Shown here piece after piece: positions 48,846 through 58,690 of a stretch of DNA of 64,000 nt. This DNA comes from Acestrorhynchus altus. Lineage: Eukaryota > Chordata > Actinopteri > Characiformes > Acestrorhynchidae. The notes beneath the pieces are model-generated. The model ran no database searches, was not told where the DNA came from, and worked only from the letters and a program-made list of their open reading frames with translations. Every line of letters begins with the position of its first letter. The stretch's first letter is position 1. The DNA lies in the NCBI GenBank assembly GCA_034509495.1, contig CM067522.1, positions 6,518,916 through 6,582,915 of the forward strand, given 5' to 3'. A program made the position numbers and the translations under genes.

Positions 48846-50345
48846 ACTGCGGTCCAGTGGTGCTAAAGTGTGTTTAATGAATGCAGCTGAATTCATTAGA
48901 CAAGAATTAGACCTTACTTCTGGACACAAAGAGTACACTGCAGAAACACAGCAGGCCATATTTTGCTAGTGTCACTATTTCTAAAGGCTCTTGGAGCAGC
49001 AGGAGCTATCCACCTTAGCACAAAGTATGAAATGGGGAATGAAGTAAACCTGATGTAATTAGTTGTAAGAGATCCACTGCCTGAGACTGCACGGCTGGCC
49101 AGTCTGTGTCTCCTGAGAATAAGAATAGGCTGAAAAATGAGCTTTAGAACACCAAGGGACACCGATTGCTCTCTACCCTATATTAGATCACTGGCTGCAA
49201 CAATGAGTTATTGGCATGATTATCTGCAAGGATGTCCGCACATAGCCTCAGGCTCACCTGCGGCCAAGGCTGAAGGTGTGGGGGGAATGCCATTTGCAGA
49301 TATTTTAACTGATCATGGTTATCCTGATCATACAAATGATAAACTGTGGGTATCACATTACTCCTCCTGACTTTCTTCAAGAGACTGTTGAACTGAGACA
49401 GCAGCTAACTCCTGGCTTGGCATTTTAGTTCGTGTACATAGTAGCATATGCCTGGTGGACAGAAAGCACACTCAGCCTGTTCCCAGTCTAGGTAAGGTGT
49501 GTGTCTCTTGAGGCTGATGGCAACTGGGGCACATCTGGGAAACCTCACATAGGTCACTGCCACATTGGCCATCAAATTGGCACAGCAGCTGGTCGACAAG
49601 AAGCTCTGGCAGAGTACTCATTACAGGCGTTTTGTTAGAAAAGAGTGATATTCTGTTCGATGCAAATTATCTAACAGTTCAAACTCTTAAACATTCTTTG
49701 AGCAAAGAACCATTTTTGTAAAAAGGATAACTGGAGAGAGGACAACGTTTCAATTTATGAACAGCACATGCAAAGGTTAACCCTTTAAACCCTAAAGGCC
49801 TGTATGAACTGAACTTCAGTTCCTCTCCACATAGGTTCCATTCTAGTTTCATAGTAATTACTGAATCATAGATATCACATTTATTGTAGACCATTTACTT
49901 AAAATGCTTAATCGTTCATAGTAGATATGCAACCATTTAATGAATATATTGAATTAATTACACAATTAATAATGCTAGATACTAAATCATTGACTGCAGA
50001 TACTGAATCATTTATTCAGATTCCACCTCATTTACATAAAACTAAAAAGGGGTTAAGCCTTTAAGGTTCTTCATACTCAATTTCCTTTAGGGAACCAAAA
50101 GTAGTGTCCCTAAAATACCGTTAGCATAGCACATTTATTTTTAACAATACAGATATTTTACTTGGTATGGCGTTTAGTTTGACATCACTGGGTATGTCAC
50201 ATACTGTATGTTTCAACACCCCCATCTTTGCGTGTCACCCTGTTTCCCTGTGTACAGTAGAGGCTAATGTATCATGGTAGAGAATAAGCTATTTTTTTCA
50301 AGGAATATGCTGCTGTTTCAATTTCATTGTTTTATAATATATAAA
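48846..50345. other. unassigned sequence
   Basis: About 1.5 kb. 49137-49600 is GC-richer with open frames on both strands but no recognised domain. A fragment of the 'agaaccatttttgtaaa' repeat lies at about 49690-49725. Confidence 0.35.
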
Positions 50346-50347
50346 TA

Positions 50348-50680
50348 TACTGATCAAACATTAGGACCACCTCTTGGTTTCTCCTTGTTCCTTCTCTGTC
50401 CACTTTATCAGCTCCCCTTACCATAGAGGAACACTTTATAATCATAGTTATATAATTATATTATAGAGTTCTATAATCACAGACTGCAGTCCATCATGTC
50501 CTTTCAGCTTGGACATCACAAGACACCAACAGAGCATGGTATTTTGTAAGTGTAAGATGTGCCAATACAAACGGATTAGACACAGCAGTGCTGCTGGAGT
50601 GTTTAAACCCCACCAACACACCTCCACCAGCGTCACGGCAGTGATGCAAATGACCCTGCACTCACATAATATCTGCTGTT
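50348..50680 (+). mobile_element. long-inverted-repeat MITE family 2, copy 3
   Basis: Has the family outer terminus ('tgatcaaacattaggaccac', 'actttatcagctcccctta'), then 'actgcagtccatcatgtcc' and 'gattagacacagcagtgctg' with 'ctggagtgtttaaa'. Right arm mostly lost. Confidence 0.65.
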
Positions 50681-50705
50681 AAAATGTGAACGTTATGGTT
50701 GATTG

Positions 50706-50707
<2 letters not shown>

Positions 50708-50748
<41 letters not shown>
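50708..50748 (+). repeat. (GT)n microsatellite
   Basis: About 20 units. Confidence 0.9.
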
Positions 50749-50749
<1 letters not shown>

Positions 50750-50929
50750 ATGAGGATTCAAGAAGAAAGATGATTTCATAGTCTTTTCAACAAACACCTC
50801 ATCTCCCTCATAAAACCTCTCTTGAACATTATGGCCATATCAACATTATCAAATCCATCATTCATGACTAATTCATCTCAACTCTTCATATTATCTCATT
50901 CCAAGTTAATTAGTCATATTTTAAAGGCC

Positions 50930-51180
50930 TTGGTTGTGTATTAATGTGCTAATTATTAGATCTAATTAGCTAAACAGACTTTATATTTAGCCAAGTTGAA
51001 TTTGTACATCAGTTTAAGCAATATATTTCCTGCTTCATCAACTGTGATTAATAAACCAGTGATTAAAGAGACTGTATTCAGTGACAGACAGCCAGACAGC
51101 AATGGCAACTGTATCTGAGCTGAAGCTGAACCATGGACAGATCAATTAGCATTTCAATCATCCAAGTCTATGCTGTGAAC
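50930..51180. other. TAAT-rich complex block, candidate conserved element
   Basis: Contains a cluster of homeodomain-type cores ('gtgctaattattagatcta' followed by 'attagctaa', then 'gtgattaataaaccagtgat') and ends in non-repetitive sequence before the CCAAT block. Interpretation as an enhancer is inference. Confidence 0.25.
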
Positions 51181-51229
51181 TCTACACTGTCTAAGGGAAT
51201 TAACCTCGCCCTCCTCCTACTACCTCTCT

Positions 51230-51420
51230 CACTCTTTCCCTCTCTATTTCACCCACCCGTCCCCCCAGCACACTCACTCTGCCCCTATTGGTCAGATTCA
51301 CTCCACCCCACCAATAGCATCTCAATGGGGGCTGCAGCAGGATGATCTCCAGAAGCCTGGAAATGCTAGGGAGAGGCTTTCTTTCCCTCCTTACTTCTAT
51401 TTTTGGATATAATTTCTTCA
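51230..51420. promoter_or_regulatory. C-rich block with inverted CCAAT boxes
   Basis: ATTGG at 51287-51291 and CCAAT at 51311-51315 lie 24 bp apart in a C-rich tract ('cacccacccgtcccccca'), an arrangement typical of NF-Y-bound promoters. No first exon is recognised on either side. Confidence 0.3.
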
Positions 51421-52178
51421 TGCACATGGTCTGGTTGCTTTCACTTCAATTAAAACAATATTTCTTTCAGAAATATAGAATAAGTCACAAATAGAAACTG
51501 AAACTGCACTGCATAGTGCTGAAATTATTCTTTCTTTCCACAGTATGTGGTTGTAACTGGATTGAGGAAATGCCAGAGTAAGAATTTATATATTTAGATA
51601 TTTCTGTCACTTTGACATTGCAATATTTAAGGGAACTCTCCGTTAAGAAAAAGTACTGTATGTAATTTTTAAAAATACTAAATTATATAAATATAAAACA
51701 GGAGTTATCAACCTTTTGCATCTCACTAAAAAGCATCATGTGCAGGTGCCTGCAGCTGCATTGTCTAGAACTGATGGTGTTTAATTTGCAATACTTCTGT
51801 GATATCTGTGCCTTTCTCTAGTTTGAACACTGCTCTCTTAATTTTCACTTATAGTACAATATTTTGTTTTCACATATTTTTATTATTTAAAGTGTCATTA
51901 CCAGTATGGACTACAGTCTCCCCCTGGGGATGGGCTGGGGGACCACTAGAGTGCTTCATGGACCAGAAGTTGCAAAACCTGATCTAAAAGAAAATGCTTG
52001 GCGTAGGATAAAATTCCACTATTGTTAGATCACCATTGACATTGTTGATGCTGCAACAATAGCAAATAGTACAGTGGATGTTTTAGTTATATGTACTCTA
52101 ATAGTAATTTTAGTTATATTACTATATTATATACACTATTACACACATACTATACTGTATATACACTTTACTATACCT

Positions 52179-52182
<4 letters not shown>
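51421..52182. other. unassigned AT-rich sequence
   Basis: No gene recognised. Confidence 0.4.
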
Positions 52183-52236
<54 letters not shown>

Positions 52237-52273
52237 CTTCATTGAGTGTCCAGAAGGGTGCTTAATAAATAAA

Positions 52274-52322
<49 letters not shown>
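52183..52322 (+). repeat. two (AT)n tracts around a 42-bp spacer
   Basis: (AT)n at 52183-52232 and 52275-52322, separated by unique sequence with 'agcttcattgagtgtccaga'. The two tracts are self-complementary. Confidence 0.9.
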
Positions 52323-52323
<1 letters not shown>

Positions 52324-52662
52324 TGTTTTGTTTTATACTACATATACTAAATAATAAATACTATACTACACTATATATGCTAAACTACACATACAGTATT
52401 ATATACGTTTTTTTATCATTAATGTGTTTTAATATTGGAATCATAAATGTGTTTGATAAACATGTTCACTGACAGTCATGTGACTGATTGATTTATATGG
52501 TGCTGATCTTATAAGAGTGACATGTTTGAGAATCAGAGGAAAGGAGTGTGTTTGAGAAGAGACCTGATATTGGCCAAAGTTCAGCCAAACATCAGACCAC
52601 GTTTTCATTAAGAGTTTCAAAAAGTGGCGCTTTAATCTGCGGCTTAAATCAGGGCTCCCGTC

Positions 52663-52742
52663 TCTCTGTGTCCCTCTCTCTCCCTGTGTCCCTCTCTCTC
52701 TCTCTCTCTGTGTCCCCTCTCTCTCTCTGTGTCCCCTCTCTC
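52663..52742 (+). repeat. (CT)n / 'CTGTGTCCC' minisatellite
   Basis: Alternating CT runs and 'ctgtgtcccctctctctct'-type units, about five repeats, at the upstream edge of the CpG island. Confidence 0.85.
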
Positions 52743-52744
52743 CA

Positions 52745-52954
52745 CGTCAGCTAAACGTGTCCCCGGCGTGGCGAAAGGGCGCGGGGCCAACTCTGTCCAG
52801 CTCCACGTTTGCTGGGGTGAACTTCTCTTGGGGGTCTGATCGGGGGTCTGTGTGGACAAAAAAGCGTCTGACAGACTAACGGCCGCTGCCAGCGGGCATT
52901 AGCACCGCGAGCGGCCATCTGGCAGGAGAGCGAACCAGCAGCAACCCCAGCAGC

Positions 52955-53012
<58 letters not shown>

Positions 53013-53800
53013 AAAAAAACGCCCTTACAAAGCAGGACATGCGAGCAGCTTCTGACGTCTGCGGCCACACTGCGCCGAGAGCGGAAACAAAGCGCTGCGA
53101 CCCCGAACACCATGATCCCGCCGCGCGCTGAGCCGCCGCGCCGCCGCCGCGCCGCCACGGCCCGACCCGCGCCCCTCGAGCCGCGGCGGTAAAGGACTCA
53201 TGCGGCCGCCGCTCGAGCGCCGACATGGCGGCGAGGAAAAGAGGAGAGCTGCTGACGGTTCTGGAAACGAGCGCCGACACCGCGGGCTCCGACGGACACG
53301 ACTGTCCCCTCAACCTGTCCGTGGACGTCAAGTGGTTCGAGATCCCTTTCAGGCGGCCCGAGTCGGACGAGGACGGAGAGGAGGAGGAGGAGGAGGAAGA
53401 GGAGGAGGAGGTGCGGGAGGAGGACGAGGGCCAGCCCGCGGCGGGGGACGAGTCGGCGGACGCGGCGGGCTACGTCGCGGGAGGCGGCTGTAACATTATC
53501 GTGGTGACGGGCAACGGGATCAAACACGACGACTACGAGGAGGAGTCCTACTACGCCAACTCCAACAACTGCTCCGACGCCGCCTCCACTGACTCCGACA
53601 TCGACTTCTCCGACCTGGAGGAGGACGAGCGCGCGGGCGGCTTCGGCCCGTACGACTCGCTGGACGACGACAGCGCCTCCCCGGACTTCTGGGGCGAACC
53701 GGACCAGCTGATCTCACTGGAGCCTTTCACCGCCGACTGCGGCCCCCAGCACTCGCTGGGGGATGATGCTGACACTTTAGACTATTTCCGGTTGCTCTTC
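52745..53800 (+). promoter_or_regulatory. CpG island and promoter region of the piggyBac-family gene
   Basis: Sudden GC- and CpG-rich stretch in AT-rich surroundings, extending into the first 500 bp of the coding region. It contains a CRE-like half site (TGACGT at about 53053) and no clear TATA box, as expected for a broad CpG promoter. The leader includes a (GA)n tract and one out-of-frame upstream ATG at 53200 in a weak context. Confidence 0.65.
52959..53007 (+). repeat. (GA)n tract in the promoter or leader
   Basis: About 24 GA units, about 220 bp before the start codon. GA tracts can be nucleosome-poor; whether it is transcribed is unknown. Confidence 0.9.
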
Positions 53801-55222
53801 CCAGATTCATTGTTTGAACACATGGTAGAACAAACAAATAACTACGCCCTCTACCGGCAAAGGAGGAGCGGTAGGTCAGACCCCCACTGGCACCCGACTG
53901 ACGTCAGGGAGATGAGGGCATATGTTGGCCTCAACATCCTGATGGGGATCAACCAGCTCCCCGATTACGGCATGTACTGGGCGAGCGACATTTTTATAGG
54001 CAACGCCGGTTTTAAAAAAACTATGACCGCCAGGCGCTTCGAGAAACTCAACCAAAACCTGCACTTATGCGACCGCCTGTCCGAGCCCTCCAAGGGTGAG
54101 CTTGGGTATGACGGCCTGTACAAAATCCGGCCTCTGCTGGACATGGTAGGGAACACTATGTGGGACGCCTACTTGCCCAACCGCTGTTTGACTATTGACG
54201 AGTGCGCCATTGCCGCCAAAGGCCGCTTCTCACCCACACAGTACATGCCCTCCAAGCCTTTGCGCAAGGGCCTGAAAGTGTGGATGCTTTGCGACTCGCG
54301 TTCGGGCTACTGTCACCGCACCCGAATGCACGTGGGCAAACCCAGAGACGATGCGGCGACTGCAGCGCTGGGCCACCGCATGGTTATGTCCCTGGTCAGG
54401 GGGCTGGAGGGCCGGTACCACCACCTCTTCATGGACAGCTTCTTCACCTCAGTGCCCCTGCTGCAGCGCCTCCTGCAAGATGGGATTTACTCATGTGGCC
54501 CCACCAACCCGTACCGCCAGGGCTATCCTGATGCCCTCAAGCCCCGGAATGTTGGCAAGCTGGATCCAGGCGAGTTCTACCAGTGTCAGCGTGGAAACCT
54601 CGTAGCTACTGTCACCAGGGATGCCAAGGTTGTCAGCTGCTTGTCATCCAACTCTGCGCCGGGCATCGTGGGCATCGGGCCTGGCAGCAAGCGGGACGGA
54701 GATGGGGGTGATGGGGATGGCAGCAGCCTGTCAGCGCTTGGTATTCCGCGTCCACTACCACTGCTCCTGTACCAGGAGAACATGCGTGGCGTGGACCTGT
54801 GCGACCAGCTGAGGGAATGCTACCAGGTCGGGCGGCCATGCAAAAAGTGGTGGCGCTACTTCCTGTGGTTCTATGTCAACTTGTGCATCGTCAATGCCTA
54901 CATCATCCTGCGTGAGAGCCGCAGTGGGGCGCCGCCCGCTGGCTTCAATGGCAAGGAATTCACACAGCGGCACTTCCGTGTGCGTCTGGCGCAGCAGCTA
55001 ATTGGGGACTATCAGGGCGCCAGGGGCATGGAGCGGGCTGCCCGCAAACGCCACGCTGACTCACCCCTGGAGTATGGCCACCGGCTGGAGCGCATGTCGG
55101 AACGCTCACGCCGCTGCCGGAACTGCACCAACAAAGGTCTAAGGCATGAGAGTGTGTTCGGCTGCAAAATCTGCAACGTGCACCTGTGCCGGGGAGGGTG
55201 CTTCAGTGAATTCCATAAATAA
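53225..55222 (+). CDS. piggyBac-family transposase-derived protein (PGBD-like), intact, single exon
   Basis: Uninterrupted 665-residue frame. The ATG at 53225 has a strong Kozak context (gccgacATGG); the earlier ATG at 53200 is out of frame. Residues 1-165 are acidic and probably disordered (11 consecutive Glu at 52-62; DSDIDFSDLEEDE at about 123-135). Residues about 180-320 form the piggyBac N-terminal part (LDYFRLLFPDSLFEHMVEQT). The RNase H-like core keeps the DDD residues D325 (LTIDEC), D404 (FMDSFFTS) and D524 (RGVDLCDQL), plus D527. Spacing D325-D404 is 79, close to the 78 of the cabbage looper enzyme; D404-D524 is longer because of a Gly/Asp-rich insert at 484-501. Residues 631-664 hold the Cys/His zinc-binding domain (C631, C634, H641, C647, C650, H653, C655, C659, H664). 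Family knowledge: such enzymes cut and paste DNA at TTAA. PGBD5 lacks this triad, so this is not PGBD5. No TTAA-flanked inverted repeats were seen. Domesticated host gene favoured; catalytic activity is possible but unproven. Confidence 0.9.
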   Translation: MAARKRGELLTVLETSADTAGSDGHDCPLNLSVDVKWFEIPFRRPESDEDGEEEEEEEEEEEVREEDEGQPAAGDESADAAGYVAGGGCNIIVVTGNGIKHDDYEEESYYANSNNCSDAASTDSDIDFSDLEEDERAGGFGPYDSLDDDSASPDFWGEPDQLISLEPFTADCGPQHSLGDDADTLDYFRLLFPDSLFEHMVEQTNNYALYRQRRSGRSDPHWHPTDVREMRAYVGLNILMGINQLPDYGMYWASDIFIGNAGFKKTMTARRFEKLNQNLHLCDRLSEPSKGELGYDGLYKIRPLLDMVGNTMWDAYLPNRCLTIDECAIAAKGRFSPTQYMPSKPLRKGLKVWMLCDSRSGYCHRTRMHVGKPRDDAATAALGHRMVMSLVRGLEGRYHHLFMDSFFTSVPLLQRLLQDGIYSCGPTNPYRQGYPDALKPRNVGKLDPGEFYQCQRGNLVATVTRDAKVVSCLSSNSAPGIVGIGPGSKRDGDGGDGDGSSLSALGIPRPLPLLLYQENMRGVDLCDQLRECYQVGRPCKKWWRYFLWFYVNLCIVNAYIILRESRSGAPPAGFNGKEFTQRHFRVRLAQQLIGDYQGARGMERAARKRHADSPLEYGHRLERMSERSRRCRNCTNKGLRHESVFGCKICNVHLCRGGCFSEFHK

Positions 55223-55680
55223 GCCTTCCTTCTTTTTTGTTTGTTTGTTTGTTTTTAGGGACTTTCTACTGTTTATGTTGATGTTTCTGTTCTCAATTGG
55301 TTATGCGACACATTGGATACTGAGGATTTGTTATCCAAAGGTAATTGTTGCAAGTACTGTAATCATCCTTGTAGTCTGATTTGATTAGTAGTTGTAGTTG
55401 TAGTGTCATAGTTGTAGCAATGCACGAATTTACAAGTTAAGGAATCAGCAATTATACATTTGCATTAGTATAGAATGTTTTGTCTAATTGCCTTTCATAT
55501 TGCCAACAAAAGGCCTTGTGTCACTTTTTTATAAACAGGAACTGAGATGCATTTTATTGACAAATAGAAAACCAATAGAAAACTTTTCGGCACTTACATT
55601 GACAATAGCAGTGGCGTATGTTTTTTTGTTTTTATTTCCTGTGAGAAGTTCTTACGCTTTTCCAAAATAAATACTCCAAG
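55223..55680 (+). terminator. 3' UTR with polyadenylation signal
   Basis: After the stop at 55220-55222 a GTTT-rich tract follows, and AATAAA occurs at 55666-55671. Further AATAAA hexamers lie at 56048-56053 and 56292-56297 and could define longer transcripts. Which one is used cannot be seen from sequence. Confidence 0.5.
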
Positions 55681-56579
55681 AAGAAAACCCTCTTATTCTG
55701 AATCGCTTGCTTTTATGTGTTGGCATTAGCATTAAGCAGTGGAATTATGTTTACAAGCTGGCATGAAAGACGTCTCATACATGTTCCAAAGTGTCAAGGG
55801 GGACACAGCTTGTAGCAATTACAAGGCTGAAAAGGGCTCTCTAGTCTCAGTGGACGGACAGATTGTAACCTTTTTAAACACACTCCAGCCACCACGGCAA
55901 GACCATCTGTGTGATCTTAATATGAGTACAGTGTCTTTGAATGAGCCACTCTTAAACAGAGAGCTGGAGCTCCACTGAAGAGAGCTCTCCAAAGGCTCCT
56001 TCAATTTAATGTTCGGTGTGTTTTTTATTTTATATTCAAAAGCCTTTAATAAAGTCGTTCTTCATTTCTTAGTCAGGGTCTGCTGTGTACAGACAAGGGA
56101 AGTGGGTAAGTGGAATAACGATGCACATTTAATTGAGAGTGTTCCTGATTTGATTCATTTGGCCTGTACTGTGGAAGACTAGAGAGACCCTGGCTGATGT
56201 TGGAAGAGACTTAACAGCTCGTGACACCAGTGATTTGTATCTGATGTCAGGAACAGCTAGGGGAGCTGTGTGGCAAAGTAATTGAACAGATAATAAATTT
56301 GATCTGGATGCAGCTTTAACAGGATAAAGAGGTCTACATGTACTTTGTAGCTAATGTGGACTGATGTTTGCTGTTATGCATTTGAAGAGTTGTTGTAGAC
56401 CATATGAAAAGATTTTTTATACGTTTTTAGTGTACTATGGTATTGGAAATTACCACAAGTTCAGTGTAGGAACATCTATTAAAATTAGAATCATATTGGA
56501 TTTGATATTGACCAATCTTTCAAATCGATTTTTGATGGTGTGCCAGAGCAGAATACAGTACAACACTACAATATCTAAC
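55681..56579. other. unassigned sequence downstream of the piggyBac gene
   Basis: May be distal 3' UTR. A 79-codon frame at 55739-55978 has no recognised domain and is probably chance. Confidence 0.4.
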
Positions 56580-58690
56580 TTTCTTGTTATTTGCAACCCT
56601 GTAGAAAGCTTGTTGAGGACTTTGTTGTGGAACAGATGATATTTTTATTTTTATTCTTTTGAAAATCCAGTTGCTCTCCTAGGTAATCTATTTTACAATT
56701 TTGTTTTTGTTATCATTTGCTAATCCATGTAGATGTACAAATTTCTACATTTTATACATGTTTTTGCATCACTTTATGTGCACAGTTCTTGTATCTGTAC
56801 ATCCCTCATCCCTCTTTCACTACCATTTAATGATTTGCCACTGTTGGAGAAAGAAAGTTTTATTCATGTGTCATAACTAGTATGCAAAATAAGGCAATAC
56901 AGGGCTTGTAAGGAAACTCTTATTTTGTAAACTGGTCATTAAATCAAGCTGTTTTTGGATTTGGGTTTTTTTTTAATACTCAATTGAGGACTATGTAGTA
57001 GAGTACAGTCTGTAATGTTTTTAGAAATGCAGTCACTTGGTTCTCAGACAATATTCTTAGTTAAACTACTTTTCTTTTGATAACATTTGCAACCCTATAT
57101 AAATGTTAACTATCTATATAACAACAACCCAAAAGTAAGTGCTGGTCCAAATTTCTATATTTTATTAACCTGTTTATTAACAAGCCCAAAGTTCCCATGT
57201 CTGTGCCCTCTTTTTTATTATAGTTCATATATCATAACCAAAATAGGCTATTCAGTGTTTGGAAGTGTTTTAATTTGTAAATTAGTCTTCAGCTATTACT
57301 TGACTCAATCAAAGACTGTGTTGTGCAGTTTCTTTTATTTTTCCATTTGAAAACCTATATACTTTGGGTAGCAGCCGTGGCCTGGTGGATAGGGAACCAG
57401 CGTTGTTACTGGAAGGTCGCTGGTTTGAATTCTGAACTGGCAGGACATGGCAGGACATGACTGAAGTGCCCTTGATCAAGGCACTGAACATAGGGCTGCC
57501 CACTGCTCTGGGCATGTGTGCTCACTGCCCCCTGGTGTGTGAATTCACTTGTGTGTATCACTGTGTGTGGATGGGTAAAATGTGGAGGTCTAATTCCCAC
57601 GTGTGCATAACCCAGTGGGTCAAATGAGTATAATTACTTATTAATTTAAAAAAGGCCAATCCAAATAGATATACAAGGGCATATTTCTTCTATCTGTACA
57701 TCCCTCTTTTATCCCTCTTTACATGCAATGATTTTGTAATGTGTTTTATTACAATATATATGTAATAACCAATACCAAAATTAGATATACAGGGTTCAGA
57801 ATACTCTTCTTAAATTGTAAAGTAGAGCTTAGGTTTTGTGTTGTGGAAGAAGTGCATTTTTGTTACACTTACTTTTTAATTGCATTTACAGCCCTATATA
57901 AATCATATATCCAAGTATAATACAAGTAAAGGACAAAATAAGACATGTCCCTTATCTATATCCCTTTCCCGGTACCATATAAGGAGATAAGTCACATATT
58001 GATTGGCCACAACTCTCATGTCTGTCCATCTCTCTTTGTGGCATATAATGATTTGACAGAGTTAGAGGAAGAAATGTAATGACTTTTATTGTTTAAAAAG
58101 CTACAGTTCATGTGTAATAACCAGTCTCCAAAATCAGGGTTTGGAAGAAAAATATAGGGTTTGGAAGGAAACTCTTAATTTGTAAAATGGCCTTAAAAGC
58201 TTGCTGTTATTTAATTCCACTGGGGACTGTGTTGTGGAAGAAATGTGGTTTCGTTACATTTTCACTTCTCTCCCTTTTTTAATTGCTTTTGCAGCCCTGT
58301 ATAAATCATATGCCCGAGTATAATATGAGAAATTAACAGTGTAAGACCACAATCCCCAAATCCGCCTCCTTTCTCGGCACCATATAATGATTTGCCATAA
58401 ATACAGAAAGATTGAAAAATATTTAATATTTTATTTTGTATAGTAATCACTATGCTGAGACGGAATTACTTTGCTTACCAGCTTTTTAAATTTTATTTTA
58501 TTTTTAATTGCATTCACAAGTCACATTTCTCTATATAAATGTTTTACTAGTATTATGTGCCAGTATTAAACAGTAAAATGTAATAAGTTACACTTCATGT
58601 GTAGTAAGCAGTCTGCACAGAGTTTGGGAGGAAACTCTTATTTTGTAAAATGGTCTTAAATCTGTTATTGAGCCCCCTGAGGGCTGTGTG
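56580..58690 (+). repeat. irregular tandem array of diverged units (about 250-460 bp)
   Basis: Two landmark sequences recur. The first is 'ggaaactcttattttgtaaa' at about 56912, with related versions at about 57261, 57799, 58166 and 58629. The second is 'tttgcaaccctatataaat' or a variant at about 56591, 57086, 57884, 58285 and 58510. A third, 'accatataatgatttgcc', recurs near 56824, 58040 and 58380. Five to six units in all, head to tail. A SINE interrupts the array at 57363-57655. No coding frame is shared between units. Confidence 0.75.
57363..57655 (+). mobile_element. tRNA-derived SINE (family B)
   Basis: Head with a box A-like TGGCCTGGTGG (57378-57388) and a box B-like GGTTTGAATTC (57422-57432). 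The body contains 'cccttgatcaaggcactgaa', 'tgcccactgctctgggcatg' and 'ggatgggtaaaatgtggagg', and the end is A-rich. It is inserted in the tandem array. Another copy lacking its head lies at 48700-48845. Confidence 0.8.

Noticed and set aside
52751..53527. long minus-strand frames (109-151 codons) opposite the start of the piggyBac gene
   Set aside because: They arise from GC-rich, stop-poor sequence and the (GA)n tract and show only low-complexity Arg/Ser/Leu content.
53520..54973. many minus-strand and shifted plus-strand frames inside the piggyBac coding region
   Set aside because: Shadows of the 665-codon frame, which has the family motifs.
53225..55222. naming the gene pgbd5 or another specific PGBD symbol
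   Set aside because: PGBD5 lacks the catalytic triad seen here, and orthology to other PGBD genes cannot be decided without an alignment.
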